Shown in pieces: positions 35,849-45,093 of a stretch of DNA of 64,000 nt (positions are counted from its first letter, which is position 1; each line of letters starts with the position of its first letter). A program made the position numbers and the translations under genes. Below the pieces are notes generated by a model that worked only from the letters and a program-made list of their open reading frames with translations, had not been told where the DNA came from and ran no database searches. The DNA lies in assembly GCF_002934605.1 (NCBI RefSeq), contig NZ_PTJC01000006.1, forward strand, positions 1,860,001 to 1,924,000. The letters are read 5' to 3'. This DNA is from Neolewinella xylanilytica (GTDB taxonomy: Bacteria; Bacteroidota; Bacteroidia; Chitinophagales; Saprospiraceae).

Positions 35849-37741
35849 TTAGTACCCGGGATTCTGAACGAGCAGCTCGTTCCGGTTGATCTCGCCGCGG
35901 GAGATGGGGCGGAAGAACATCTTGTCGTTCCACATCCGGCTTTCTTCCGGTACGATGACCGGTTCGTAGGTGTACTCGTAGGTTTCCGGATCGTAGAAGT
36001 AGGGTTCGTTCGGCGACTGACCGGGCAGGAGGTCGGCGGTGACGTCTACTCCGCCCAGCGGTTCGCCCTGGGTTTCCTCGGCGATCAGCCAGCGGCGAAC
36101 GTCGTGGTAGCGGTGCTCCTCGTAGGATAGTTCGATGCGTCGCTCGTTGCGGTAGCGATCCATGAGGTCGTCGCCCGTATCGGTGACGGCGGGCATGCCG
36201 GCCCGGAAGCGGATCCGGTTGAGCCAGGCCGTGGCCTCCGCTTCGTCGCCAAGCTCCAGGCTGGCCTCGATGTAGTTGAGGACCATTTCGGTATAGCGAA
36301 TGAAGGGCCAGGGGGTAGTATTGAAGTTTGATGTGTTATCCACGATGGCGGGATCGGGATCGCCGAACTTACGGGTGTAGTAGTGGGTGCGCGTTCCGTT
36401 CCAGTCTTCTACGGAGGATTCCCGCGTGTCCAGGCCAGGGATGTAAATCGTCTCACCACTATCGTTGTCCTGGCCGGAATCGTAGGCTCCCGTCTGGATT
36501 TCTCCGTAGGGATCGCGAGCGACAACGTCGTCGGGCCGGGGCTTCCACTCGGCTCCATCGTAGAGGATGTGGGCGTAGAAGCGCGGGTCCCGGTTGTCGT
36601 ACGGGTTGGCCGCTACCTCTTCGTCGTCCCAGCTAAAGGACGTACCGTCCATCATTTCGTAATCGTCCACCAGGGCACCGATGGGCGTGTTACCGGCCCA
36701 GTTATGGTAGCCATTCGGGCCGTTGTACATCATGTATCGCGTCTCGTTGTAGGTGCCGGCTACGGATCGTTCGAAGATTAACTCCTGCGCACCGAGCGCG
36801 TCCACACCGGGAGCGGCGCTACCGCCCGCCATGGCAATGGAGATGTGGTTCATGGTTCCTTGTTCCGGGGCGGCCGGTTCGGTCAGGTCCAGCTGGTAGC
36901 CGCTGGAGGCATCCATTACCACTTTGGCAGCGTTACGGGCGGCGGTCCAGCGGTCTGCCTGACTACCCGAGGTGTAGGCCACCAGGTCTATATTGCCGTA
37001 GCCGGCCATCGTGGAAGAGGCTGCCTGTAGCTTGCTGGCGTCGTGCAGGTCCGATGCGGCGTACAGCAGCACCCGTGCCTTCAGGGCCTGTGCCGCCAGA
37101 ACGGACGCGCGCCCCCGGGCTTCCGGTTTGCCCTGCAACAAAGAGATTGCTTGTTCCAGGTCGCTTAGGATGAAGTCGACCGTTTCGGCCCAGGTGGAGC
37201 GGGCGACGGAGTAATCCTCGTTCAGTCCGTAGGGAGTACTGATCAGCGGAACCCCACCGTAGAAGCGGGCCAACTGGTGGTAGTAGTAGGCCCGCAGGAA
37301 GTAGGCCTCTCCCATCAGCCGGTCCCGTAACTCGTCGTTGTCGAAGGTGGAGTTCGGGAGCTCCTGCAGGACGATATTGGCCTGGCGGATGGCGGAGTAC
37401 ATATTTCCGTAGGAGTAGGTACCGCTGGTCCAGGCAATGTTATCGGGGGCTTCGTTGCCTTCATTGAAGATATCGATGCCCCTCCCCGGGTGGGTGAACA
37501 GCGCCTCGTCGGTCAGGCTGGCGAGCATTTGTTCGTCGAAGCCGCCGCGTCCCAGGTAGGAATAGACATTGAAGACGAAAGCCTCGGAGAGCGGGCCGTC
37601 GGCCCAAGTCGCCTGACTGGAGATGCTTCCAAGGGGCTCGGTATTTAAAAATTCATCGTCGCACGCTGAAAAAGTCAGCAGCATGGTAAAGGTTCCCACC
37701 ACGGTAAGCAAGCGGTAACCGGTCTTATAAAAAATGGACAT
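35849..37741 (-). CDS. SusD/RagB-family nutrient-binding lipoprotein
   Basis: This 630-residue outer-membrane lipoprotein (lipobox TFSACDDEFL) has the SusD/RagB layout: helical TPR-like ligand-binding lobes (LRDRLMGEAYFLRAYYYHQLARFYGGVPLI split here as GEAYFLRAYYYHQLARFYGG) and a C-terminal domain ending in ELLVQNPGY, a typical RagB/SusD end. It works with the adjacent SusC channel to take up an unknown glycan or peptide. MSIFYKT at 37741 is taken as the start, 20 bases after susC. It ends at a terminator before the FG-GAP gene. Confidence 0.95.
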   Translation of the reverse strand: MSIFYKTGYRLLTVVGTFTMLLTFSACDDEFLNTEPLGSISSQATWADGPLSEAFVFNVYSYLGRGGFDEQMLASLTDEALFTHPGRGIDIFNEGNEAPDNIAWTSGTYSYGNMYSAIRQANIVLQELPNSTFDNDELRDRLMGEAYFLRAYYYHQLARFYGGVPLISTPYGLNEDYSVARSTWAETVDFILSDLEQAISLLQGKPEARGRASVLAAQALKARVLLYAASDLHDASKLQAASSTMAGYGNIDLVAYTSGSQADRWTAARNAAKVVMDASSGYQLDLTEPAAPEQGTMNHISIAMAGGSAAPGVDALGAQELIFERSVAGTYNETRYMMYNGPNGYHNWAGNTPIGALVDDYEMMDGTSFSWDDEEVAANPYDNRDPRFYAHILYDGAEWKPRPDDVVARDPYGEIQTGAYDSGQDNDSGETIYIPGLDTRESSVEDWNGTRTHYYTRKFGDPDPAIVDNTSNFNTTPWPFIRYTEMVLNYIEASLELGDEAEATAWLNRIRFRAGMPAVTDTGDDLMDRYRNERRIELSYEEHRYHDVRRWLIAEETQGEPLGGVDVTADLLPGQSPNEPYFYDPETYEYTYEPVIVPEESRMWNDKMFFRPISRGEINRNELLVQNPGY

Positions 37742-37761
37742 GGTCGGTTGGAGTTGCATGA

Positions 37762-40700
37762 TTAAAGGGTGACGTTGAAGCCTATGTTGATGACGCGCGA
37801 CTGCGGGTAGTACTGTCCGCTCTGGTTGGTACTCTCCGGATCGAAGAAGTCAAGACTGTCGATGGTGAATAGGTTGAATGCACTGATGTAGGCCCGGAAT
37901 AAGCTGATGGGCAAGCGATCGGTGATCGTAGCCGGCAGGCTGTAGCCCAGTTCGATGGTTTTCAGGCGGACGTAGTTCTTGCTGAATAGCCAGTACGTGT
38001 TGTTGCCGTAGTTACCACCGGTGTAGTAAGTGTTCCCGCGCTCGGCCAGGCGGGGATGCTCGCTGCTGGGGTTGGCGATGCTCCACCGGTTGTCGTAGCT
38101 GTATTTTAGGAAGTTACCGATGGTGCCGGATTCCGTCTGAACGCGTAGCGAAGCGCCCGTGGCGCCCTGCAGCAGAACGTTGAGGTCGAAGCCCCCGTAG
38201 CTGGCCCGCATGTTCGCGCCGAAGTTGAAGGTCGGGGTTCCGTTGTCGTCGATGCGGATCTGGTCGTCGCCGTTGATGATGCCGTCGCCGTTCTGGTCGA
38301 TGAACTTCATATCGCCGGGGCGGAGATTGTTGGTTACGGCGGAGTAGTCCAGTTCGGTGTTGTTAATGTCCTGCTGGTCGACAAAGACACCGTCGGATTC
38401 GTACACCAGATACGCGCCAATCGGGTTGCCTTCCTGCAGTTGGTAGTCGGGCGCGCCGCTCACTTCGTCGATGAAGAGAACCTTATTCTTAGCGTAGCCG
38501 CCGTTGACGCCGAAGCGGTACTGCAGTGCGTTGTCGGCGTTGCCGTTGTAACCGAGGTTAAATTCGAAACCACGGTTTTCCACCTCTCCCGCGTTGACCG
38601 GGGGTAGCAGGCTGCTGATGCCCGAGGAGGCGGGTGTGGAACCGGTCTGTTGAATCAGGATCTGCGTACGCAGGTTGTTGAAGTATTCCAGGGTGACGTC
38701 GATGCGGTTGTTGAACAGCACGGCGTCCAGTCCGACGTTGAAGTTGTTGGCCCGTTCCCAGGTAAAGCTGGGGTTAGCCAGCAACTGCTCACGCAAGGTG
38801 GTGACGTTGGCACCGCCGATCGGGAAGTTGCCGAAGCCGTAGGTGCTTAGGAAGGCGTATTCCTGTAATTGGTTGTTAAAAAAGACTTGGTCGTTACCCA
38901 TCTGTCCGTAGCTGGCCCGAAACTTCAGAAAGTCGATGCCGGAAACGTTGAAGAAATCCTCGTTGGAAGCGGTCCAGCCGACAAGGATGCCGGGAAAGAA
39001 TCCAAAACGATCCTGCTCCGGGAAGATGTAAGAACCGTCGTAGCGGAAGATGAATTCTGCCAAATACTTGTCCTTGTAGTCATACTGAGCACGGCCGTAG
39101 TAGCCCAGACGCGCTCGGTTGTACGCGGAGCCGCCGTTGTTCTGATTGAGGTTGCCGCCCGCGAAAAGTTGATCCACCGCCGTGGAGATGTAATTGCGGC
39201 GGAAAGCCCAGAAATCCGATCCGTCAAAGGTTTCCCGGGTAACCCCTGCCATAAATCCGATGGTGTGCTCACCGGCAAGCTCCGCGTCGTAGTTGATGCG
39301 GCCTGAAAGGTTCGTGTTCAGGATCCGGGCATCCCATTGCTGAAGGCGAGGATCGGTGAAAGTGGACCGGATCGCTCCCTCGAGTAAAGGCGTTTCCCCA
39401 TCGTCCTCGTAGGTCTGACCGTCCCAGCTGTACAGCATCCAGGGGGTTTGCCACCGCTTACGACTGTTCACCTGCTGGTCCAAAGCCCCGGAAAGCGTAA
39501 GCGACAATCCTTCCACCCACGGGTTGGAAATACTTACACTGGCGTTCGTCTGAATGAAGTCGCGGACATCTTGGTCGTAACCCGTAGCGTTGGTCGTGAT
39601 GACGTAGGGGTTCTGCCCATTCTCGATGTCCGGACCGGGCAGGCCGTTGGGCCACACCTCCGGCTCATGCGGCTTGCCGCGCATCAGCATGCGGAAAATG
39701 GATCCGGCACTTTCGGTGGGGAAGTTGCGGTCCTCGCGGCGTAGCAGCACGCCGAAGCTGGTGGTCACGTAGTCGCTGATATCCGCATCTAAATTGATGC
39801 GCATGTCGTACTGCTTGTACTTGGTGGCCGTGTTTTTGTAGAAGGCGTCCTGGGTGGTATGGCCGAGCGAGGCCAGGTAACGGACGTTATCCGTACCGCC
39901 GTCGATCTGCAGGTTATGACGGCCCTGTGGCGCCCAGTCCACGAAGGCATCGTCGAACCAGTCGGTATCCGGGTGGCCCCACGGGTCGGTCTGGTTTTCG
40001 TACAACTCGATGTCCTCGGGGGTATGGGAGGCGTTGATGGGATTAACTCCGTCGGTGGGGGATACATAGGTGCCGGTTTCCTCCAGTGCGCGCCAGGCAT
40101 CCTGCCATTCGTCGACGGGCACGCCGGACTGATAGATCTGCAGTTCGTTGATGATCCGCCCGTACTCAGCTGCATTGGCCATGTCGGGAATAACGGTCGG
40201 CTGCGCCCAGCCCTGATTGAAGTCATAGCTGACCGTGGGCTTACCAGTGGTTCCTCGCTTCGTGGTGATCAGGATGGCGCCGTTGGCCGCCCGGGCTCCG
40301 TAGATCGCCGCGGAGGCGTCCTTCAGTACGGAGATGGACTCGATGTCCTGCGGATTAAGGCGCGCCAGACCACCGGCCCGGTCGGGAACTCCGTCGATGA
40401 CGATGAGGGGGCTGCTGTTGCCCAGGGTGTTCTGGCCGCGGATGTTGATCGAGGCGTTGTCGTAGCCCGGCTCACCGCTACTTTGAATAACTACAACACC
40501 GGGCAGGCGCCCGGCCAGAGAGGCGCTCAAGTTCACCGAAGGGGATTCTTCGAGGTCGCCACCGTCGATGGCCACGACCGCTCCCGTTACGGTAGCTTTT
40601 TTCTGCTTGCCGTACGCCACTACGACTACTTCGTCGAGGAGTTCACCGCTCGTTAGACTGATCGAGATGATTTCGTTATCACCGACCGGAACCTCACGGC

Positions 40701-40950
40701 TACCATAGCCGGTGTAGGACATGATCAGCGTTTCATCCGAAGATGCTTCGATGGCGTACGTCCCGTCAATGTCGGTTACGGTTCCCCGGGAAGTTCCCTT
40801 CACCAAAATACTCGCTCCGATTAGCGGGTCTCCGGTGCCTTCGTCAGTGAGGGTGCCCGTTATCGTCCGCTGCTGAGCGGACAGGGTAATTGCAAACAGG
40901 AAGACCAGGGAGAATAGACCTGACTTCAGCAGTAGGTTGCCGTGCTTCAT
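37762..40950 (-). CDS. SusC/RagA-family TonB-dependent outer membrane channel
   Basis: This 1,062-residue receptor has a signal peptide (SLVFLFAITLSAQQ), a carboxypeptidase-regulatory-like domain (ITGTLTDEGTGDPLIGASI), a SusC motif and plug (VVVAYGKQKKATVTGAV ... LIVIDGVPDR ... ILKDASAAIYGARAANGAI) and a beta-barrel ending in VINIGFNVTL. It forms the active transporter of the upstream-most SusCD pair of this cluster. A -7-like promoter and a leader hairpin lie within 120 bp upstream. Its substrate is unknown. Confidence 0.95.
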   Translation of the reverse strand: MKHGNLLLKSGLFSLVFLFAITLSAQQRTITGTLTDEGTGDPLIGASILVKGTSRGTVTDIDGTYAIEASSDETLIMSYTGYGSREVPVGDNEIISISLTSGELLDEVVVVAYGKQKKATVTGAVVAIDGGDLEESPSVNLSASLAGRLPGVVVIQSSGEPGYDNASINIRGQNTLGNSSPLIVIDGVPDRAGGLARLNPQDIESISVLKDASAAIYGARAANGAILITTKRGTTGKPTVSYDFNQGWAQPTVIPDMANAAEYGRIINELQIYQSGVPVDEWQDAWRALEETGTYVSPTDGVNPINASHTPEDIELYENQTDPWGHPDTDWFDDAFVDWAPQGRHNLQIDGGTDNVRYLASLGHTTQDAFYKNTATKYKQYDMRINLDADISDYVTTSFGVLLRREDRNFPTESAGSIFRMLMRGKPHEPEVWPNGLPGPDIENGQNPYVITTNATGYDQDVRDFIQTNASVSISNPWVEGLSLTLSGALDQQVNSRKRWQTPWMLYSWDGQTYEDDGETPLLEGAIRSTFTDPRLQQWDARILNTNLSGRINYDAELAGEHTIGFMAGVTRETFDGSDFWAFRRNYISTAVDQLFAGGNLNQNNGGSAYNRARLGYYGRAQYDYKDKYLAEFIFRYDGSYIFPEQDRFGFFPGILVGWTASNEDFFNVSGIDFLKFRASYGQMGNDQVFFNNQLQEYAFLSTYGFGNFPIGGANVTTLREQLLANPSFTWERANNFNVGLDAVLFNNRIDVTLEYFNNLRTQILIQQTGSTPASSGISSLLPPVNAGEVENRGFEFNLGYNGNADNALQYRFGVNGGYAKNKVLFIDEVSGAPDYQLQEGNPIGAYLVYESDGVFVDQQDINNTELDYSAVTNNLRPGDMKFIDQNGDGIINGDDQIRIDDNGTPTFNFGANMRASYGGFDLNVLLQGATGASLRVQTESGTIGNFLKYSYDNRWSIANPSSEHPRLAERGNTYYTGGNYGNNTYWLFSKNYVRLKTIELGYSLPATITDRLPISLFRAYISAFNLFTIDSLDFFDPESTNQSGQYYPQSRVINIGFNVTL

Positions 40951-40973
40951 TTTATACTAGTTGCATGATCGCC

Positions 40974-40996
40974 GCTCCCACAGAGGAGCGGTTTTA
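40974..40996 (-). promoter_or_regulatory. Hairpin in the susC leader
   Basis: A 7-bp perfect GC stem (CCGCTCC/GGAGCGG) with a short loop lies about 25 bp before the susC start. It falls within the likely 5' leader and could influence mRNA stability or translation. Confidence 0.45.
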
Positions 40997-41057
40997 AATG
41001 TGGATCGACGAGGAAGTTAAAACCGCAAGAACAAGGGATCCTACGGCTAATCTCGTT

Positions 41058-41065
41058 CAAATATA
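41058..41065 (-). promoter_or_regulatory. -7 element TATATTTG upstream of susC
   Basis: This exact TAnnTTTG match on the minus strand would give a leader of about 100 nt before susC. The surrounding DNA is AT-rich, unlike the genome average. No confident -33 box was found. Confidence 0.5.
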
Positions 41066-41190
41066 TAAATAGTTTGTTTTATCCTCCTATAGATATGTTA
41101 AATTTATTTGTCACCCTGACAATGAGCCCGGTTTACAAGCAGTCCGCACCACGCACTTACTACTCATCCAGAATTTTCTTTTATTATATC

Positions 41191-42537
41191 TCAACTTCTA
41201 GTCACCTGCACTACCACCGGTTGATCTTGATGCAGCGTGATGTACGGCACCGGCCGAAGCGCGGGTAGCGAGCCTGCCGCCGAAACACGGAAGAATCCCA
41301 ATAAATGTGCGAGAAATAGTTGCATTTCCAGCAGGGCAAAATGATGGCCGATACATAGCCGTGGTCCGCCCCCGAACGGCAGGTAGGCGAAGGGGTGGCG
41401 TGCCTTAATGAGGTCCTCCTGCATGCGATCCGGACGGAAGGCATCGGGATCGGCGTATAGATGCGGAGAACGGTGGATACCGTAGATGAAAATGCCTACG
41501 GTAGTTCCGGCCGGAATAGTCAACCCCTGTACTTCGTCCTCCCCCCTGGCAATCCGGTCCGTGATCCAGGCCGGCGGATACAGCCGCAGACTCTCCCGGA
41601 TCACCTGGGTGAGATAGGGCAGCCTGGCTACGTTACCGTAATCTGCAGGAGAACCCAGTTGTACCAGTTCCTTTTGCACTTTTGCGAGCTCAGCGGGGTG
41701 TTTGAGGAGCAGCCACACCGTCCAGGCCAACGCATTCGCGCTGGTTTCGTAACCCGCCGCGAAAAGGATCAGCACCTCGTCCACCAGCTGCTCATCCGTC
41801 ATCCCCTCTCCCGTATCCTCGTAGCGGGCGTCCAACAGCATTTGGAGGAGGTCGTCATACGTTTTCCCCGTCTGGGCACGGCGGTGGCGAATGTGTCGCA
41901 GCAGCATGGTGCGGCTCGTTTCCGCTAAGGCGAGGTGCCGTTCCTCGATGCCCAGCCAGCGGAGGGGCTTGCGTAGGAACGGTAGCCGGATCGGATTAAT
42001 GATGTAGGCCTGTAAGCGGTCCAGGATCGACTGGAAGGTAGCCGTTTCCGCGTCGCCGAAGTCGTCGGTGAAGATGGCGCTTACGATGATCCGGTAGGCC
42101 GTGTTCCGGGTGAAGGAAAACAGGTCGGTGGTTTTGTTCCTAGCGGCCTGCTCACATTCCGCCGCGATCACGCGTTGCATTTCCGCGCTCAGCTTTTCCA
42201 TTCGCTGCCGGTGAAAACCGGGCTGGATCAACCGCCGCTGCCGGAGCCAGTCCGCTCCACTATTGGTCAGCAAACCGTAGCCGAGGTACCGCGCCATCTC
42301 GTGCGTCTGCACCTCGCTTTTTTCGTAGTTGCGGTGGTTGCGTTGCATCACGTGCTGTACTACGTCCGGCGAAACGGTAAAATGGGTGGTGCGCGATTTA
42401 TCAACCGACAAGATAAAGTTGTCGCCGTACCGCCCGATGAACCGCTGAAAGGTCGGAATGGGGTGGCGTGCCAACCGCAGGAGGTTGCGCAGCACGGTAA
42501 GCCGGGGAATGCGCGGCGGAGAGGTATCCGGACTCAT
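41191..42537 (-). CDS. Cytochrome P450
   Basis: This 448-residue haem monooxygenase has the P450 hallmarks: I-helix AGYETSANAL (261-270), ExxR at E315-R318 (VIRESLRLYPP) and the haem-thiolate loop FGGGPRLCIG with C395. There is no membrane anchor, so it is a soluble bacterial form, closest in style to the fatty-acid/CYP102-like or CYP110-like groups. It begins two bases after the M14 peptidase stop, so they are co-transcribed. No ferredoxin or reductase partner is in the window. The substrate is unknown. Confidence 0.95.
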   Translation of the reverse strand: MSPDTSPPRIPRLTVLRNLLRLARHPIPTFQRFIGRYGDNFILSVDKSRTTHFTVSPDVVQHVMQRNHRNYEKSEVQTHEMARYLGYGLLTNSGADWLRQRRLIQPGFHRQRMEKLSAEMQRVIAAECEQAARNKTTDLFSFTRNTAYRIIVSAIFTDDFGDAETATFQSILDRLQAYIINPIRLPFLRKPLRWLGIEERHLALAETSRTMLLRHIRHRRAQTGKTYDDLLQMLLDARYEDTGEGMTDEQLVDEVLILFAAGYETSANALAWTVWLLLKHPAELAKVQKELVQLGSPADYGNVARLPYLTQVIRESLRLYPPAWITDRIARGEDEVQGLTIPAGTTVGIFIYGIHRSPHLYADPDAFRPDRMQEDLIKARHPFAYLPFGGGPRLCIGHHFALLEMQLFLAHLLGFFRVSAAGSLPALRPVPYITLHQDQPVVVQVTRS

Positions 42538-42538
42538 A

Positions 42539-44011
42539 TCAGTCGATTGCCATCAGCTTTCCGTTCACCACGGCGTGCGTCAGCTCGTCGTTCTCGCCGT
42601 AGACCAGCAAGTCCACCGTCTCGCCGAAGGCTACGCTCTGGCCGAGGTAGTTTTTCGGTCCTAAAACCCGCAACGCCTCGGTGGGCGGTGGACCCGATAA
42701 CGCCTGCTGCGCCCGCACCGCCGTATATCCCTGCCGGTACAACTCCCGGGGGTCCAGCTGACTGATCTGCACCAGTGAATGTTCGCCGGGATACACTTTT
42801 CCGGCCGCCACCCGCCGACCATTTACCGAAAGCCGATCGAAGGCACCAAAGGTGGAAAGGTCGCCGAGATCACTGACATAGGCGGAAGTGGTGTAGTCCC
42901 GGTTCCGTGGAGGCAACGTTCGTTCGTTGCGTCGGATCCCGATGTCCATCACGAATTCCCCCTCCGGGAGGGTGACCCGGGCGTCCTCGAGGATGACCTC
43001 GTGCATCCCGTTGGATTCGTTCTGGGGGATGGCCTGGTAATCTTCGACGAAGTACTGCTCGTAGCGTCCGGTGGCAATGCCGTGCAGGCCGGCGATCAGC
43101 CCGAGCAGGTTCAGTCGGCGGATCTCCTGCTTCTCGGGGTCACCGGCGTAGCCGCCAGACTCGATGAGGACCGTCCGTGTGCCCCACTTCTGTAAATTGT
43201 CGCCGAAGGCCCGGGGCTCGAAATCGTCGTTGTAACGGCCGACTTGCCCGGGGATGTGCTGCTGCCAGACGTCGTTCATCAGCGCGATGAGCTGAGCGGC
43301 GTCTTCCCGTTTCGGACTCATCGTTTTCTCCCAGTCGAAGGCCGGTGCGAGAATGGAGAGCACGGCCCCGCGCTCGGCCGGAAAACCGACGGAGTAGTAG
43401 GTCGACTGATCGTGGAGGTTGAAGCCCCAGTCGGCGTTGAGCCGGTCCCGCTCGCCCTTTAGCAGTTGGGCTTCCGGACTGGTCAAATGCACCGCGTCGC
43501 GGTTCAGGTCGATCCCCAGGGCGTTGCGGCGCTCGTATACTTCGGCACCGTCGGGGTTCAACATTGGTAAAAAGGTCAGGTGCAGGGTGGCGTTGATCGT
43601 GTCCCGTATACCGTCCAGCCCGTCGCCTTCCAGCCAGGAGAAGAGGTCGAAAAGGGCAGCCGTAGCGGTTGGTTCGTCCCCGTGCATTTGCGACCATAGC
43701 ATGACCTCCGTTTCGCCTTCCCCCCAGGTGACGCGCCACAACGGACGTCCCTCCACCGAGGTGCCGGCCGTATCCACCCGGAAGGTATTCGGCAAATCCT
43801 GGATCAGCGGCACCAGATCGGCCTGCTTGAATCGTCGGCTGGTCAGGGCCTCCTGGCGGTGGCTGGCCAGGGTAGCTTCCACGGCGGCCCGGGGGAATTC
43901 GGGAAAGGAGGAAAGGGTAGGGGATGGTTGCTCCTGCGCGCAGCCGCAAAGGCTATAAAGGAGGAAAGCGATGAGGGTGATCCGCCGTAGCGGAAGCAAA
44001 GCGATGGTCAT
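42539..44011 (-). CDS. M14 zinc carboxypeptidase, exported
   Basis: This 490-residue protein has a signal peptide with a lipobox-like LCGCAQ. The M14 zinc ligands are H110 and E113 (SQMHGDEPTAT) and the histidine of GFNLHDQ, with substrate-binding NPDGAEVYERR and LNRDAVHL and the catalytic Glu likely in VLIESGGYAGD. It is predicted to trim peptides at the cell surface or in the periplasm. A second beta domain of about 140 residues follows the catalytic core. It sits between the DUF1080 gene (14-base gap) and P450 (one-base gap). Confidence 0.92.
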   Translation of the reverse strand: MTIALLPLRRITLIAFLLYSLCGCAQEQPSPTLSSFPEFPRAAVEATLASHRQEALTSRRFKQADLVPLIQDLPNTFRVDTAGTSVEGRPLWRVTWGEGETEVMLWSQMHGDEPTATAALFDLFSWLEGDGLDGIRDTINATLHLTFLPMLNPDGAEVYERRNALGIDLNRDAVHLTSPEAQLLKGERDRLNADWGFNLHDQSTYYSVGFPAERGAVLSILAPAFDWEKTMSPKREDAAQLIALMNDVWQQHIPGQVGRYNDDFEPRAFGDNLQKWGTRTVLIESGGYAGDPEKQEIRRLNLLGLIAGLHGIATGRYEQYFVEDYQAIPQNESNGMHEVILEDARVTLPEGEFVMDIGIRRNERTLPPRNRDYTTSAYVSDLGDLSTFGAFDRLSVNGRRVAAGKVYPGEHSLVQISQLDPRELYRQGYTAVRAQQALSGPPPTEALRVLGPKNYLGQSVAFGETVDLLVYGENDELTHAVVNGKLMAID

Positions 44012-44025
44012 AGGTGGTACTCCGG

Positions 44026-44883
44026 TTATTCTTCCAACTTCAACAACCGAATGTTCCGAAAGTCGATGGGATGGCTCTCCGCCTGCAATGCGATGTAGCC
44101 TTCGGTGAGGATTTCGCCCTGCCGTTCGATCCAGGCATCGGCGTCCTCATCGACCCCGAAGCTTTCCCAATTTTCCCGGTTGTCGTTCACGTTGGTGAAT
44201 CCGCCGCCGATCTGCGGCTGCCGGAAACTCAACACGGTATCGCCCTCGATCAGGAAGTGCATGGCCTCGCCGCCCAACACTACGGCTTCCGCGCTGATCC
44301 AGTTGTCGCCGTCGTAGGTCTCGGAGCTGGAGTTAATGCAGTGGTTAAAGTTGATGGTATCGCCCATCACGACGGCCGTGCCCGGCGTACAGACGTTGCC
44401 GGTCGTGCGGGGGCCGTTGCCCAGACCGCCGAGCAGCTGCATCTCGATGGAAACGGGAAATGCCTGGAGCGAATCGTTGCTGGCGGCCGACTGGGAATGA
44501 AACATCACGCCGCTGTTGCGGACGTTCCAGTTGGCGCCCCCGGGGGTCTGCTCTCCCGTGAAGCGGTAATCGAAGCGCAGTTTGTAGTGGGAGAGCGGTT
44601 CCTGGTAATAAAGGTGACCGTAGAGGTTGTCGAAGCTGTCGTATTCCGCGTAGTTCACCCGGATCATGCCGTCTTCTACCAAAAAGGTATTGCGCGGGTT
44701 TTCATTCACCGGGTACCCGGCGATCTTGATGTCCCATCCGGTCAGGTCCGTTCCGTTAAAGATGGTAACCCAGTCGTCCTCGTTGTCCGTGGCATTGCTT
44801 CCCGTGGCGGGCGCGCCACTGCCGCACGCGGCAAACAATAAGGGCAGGGTGGCGGTGTAAAGTAGAATCTTCATCTTTTTCAT
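44026..44883 (-). CDS. DUF1080 (3-keto-disaccharide hydrolase-like) lipoprotein
   Basis: This 285-residue lipoprotein (TLPLLFAACGSG) has the DUF1080 concanavalin-like domain: TIFNGTDLTGWDIK, FLVEDGMIRV, YKLRFDYRFTGEQ, NSGVMFHSQ, and HPIDFRNIRLLKLE. This family includes 3-keto-glycoside hydrolases that follow oxidation of sugars. The ATG at 44883 is used because it gives the lipoprotein signal; a much longer upstream frame is unlikely. It is the first gene of the minus-strand run with M14 and P450. Confidence 0.9.
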   Translation of the reverse strand: MKKMKILLYTATLPLLFAACGSGAPATGSNATDNEDDWVTIFNGTDLTGWDIKIAGYPVNENPRNTFLVEDGMIRVNYAEYDSFDNLYGHLYYQEPLSHYKLRFDYRFTGEQTPGGANWNVRNSGVMFHSQSAASNDSLQAFPVSIEMQLLGGLGNGPRTTGNVCTPGTAVVMGDTINFNHCINSSSETYDGDNWISAEAVVLGGEAMHFLIEGDTVLSFRQPQIGGGFTNVNDNRENWESFGVDEDADAWIERQGEILTEGYIALQAESHPIDFRNIRLLKLEE

Positions 44884-45093
44884 TGGGTAGCATGATTGAT
44901 GGCGGCGGAGCGCGGGAAGGTAGCGGATTGGTAGCGGTAAGGTAATTACCGGACCCCATTCCCTGGCTAATCCGGTTGATTGGCCCGGTTCTGACCCACA
45001 AACCCGGCTGGTTTCCGATTTACTGCACATTCGCTCGAACCGGGAGATCGCCAGTTCATACGTTGTACGCTTCACGGCCCGTTGAACAGAAAG

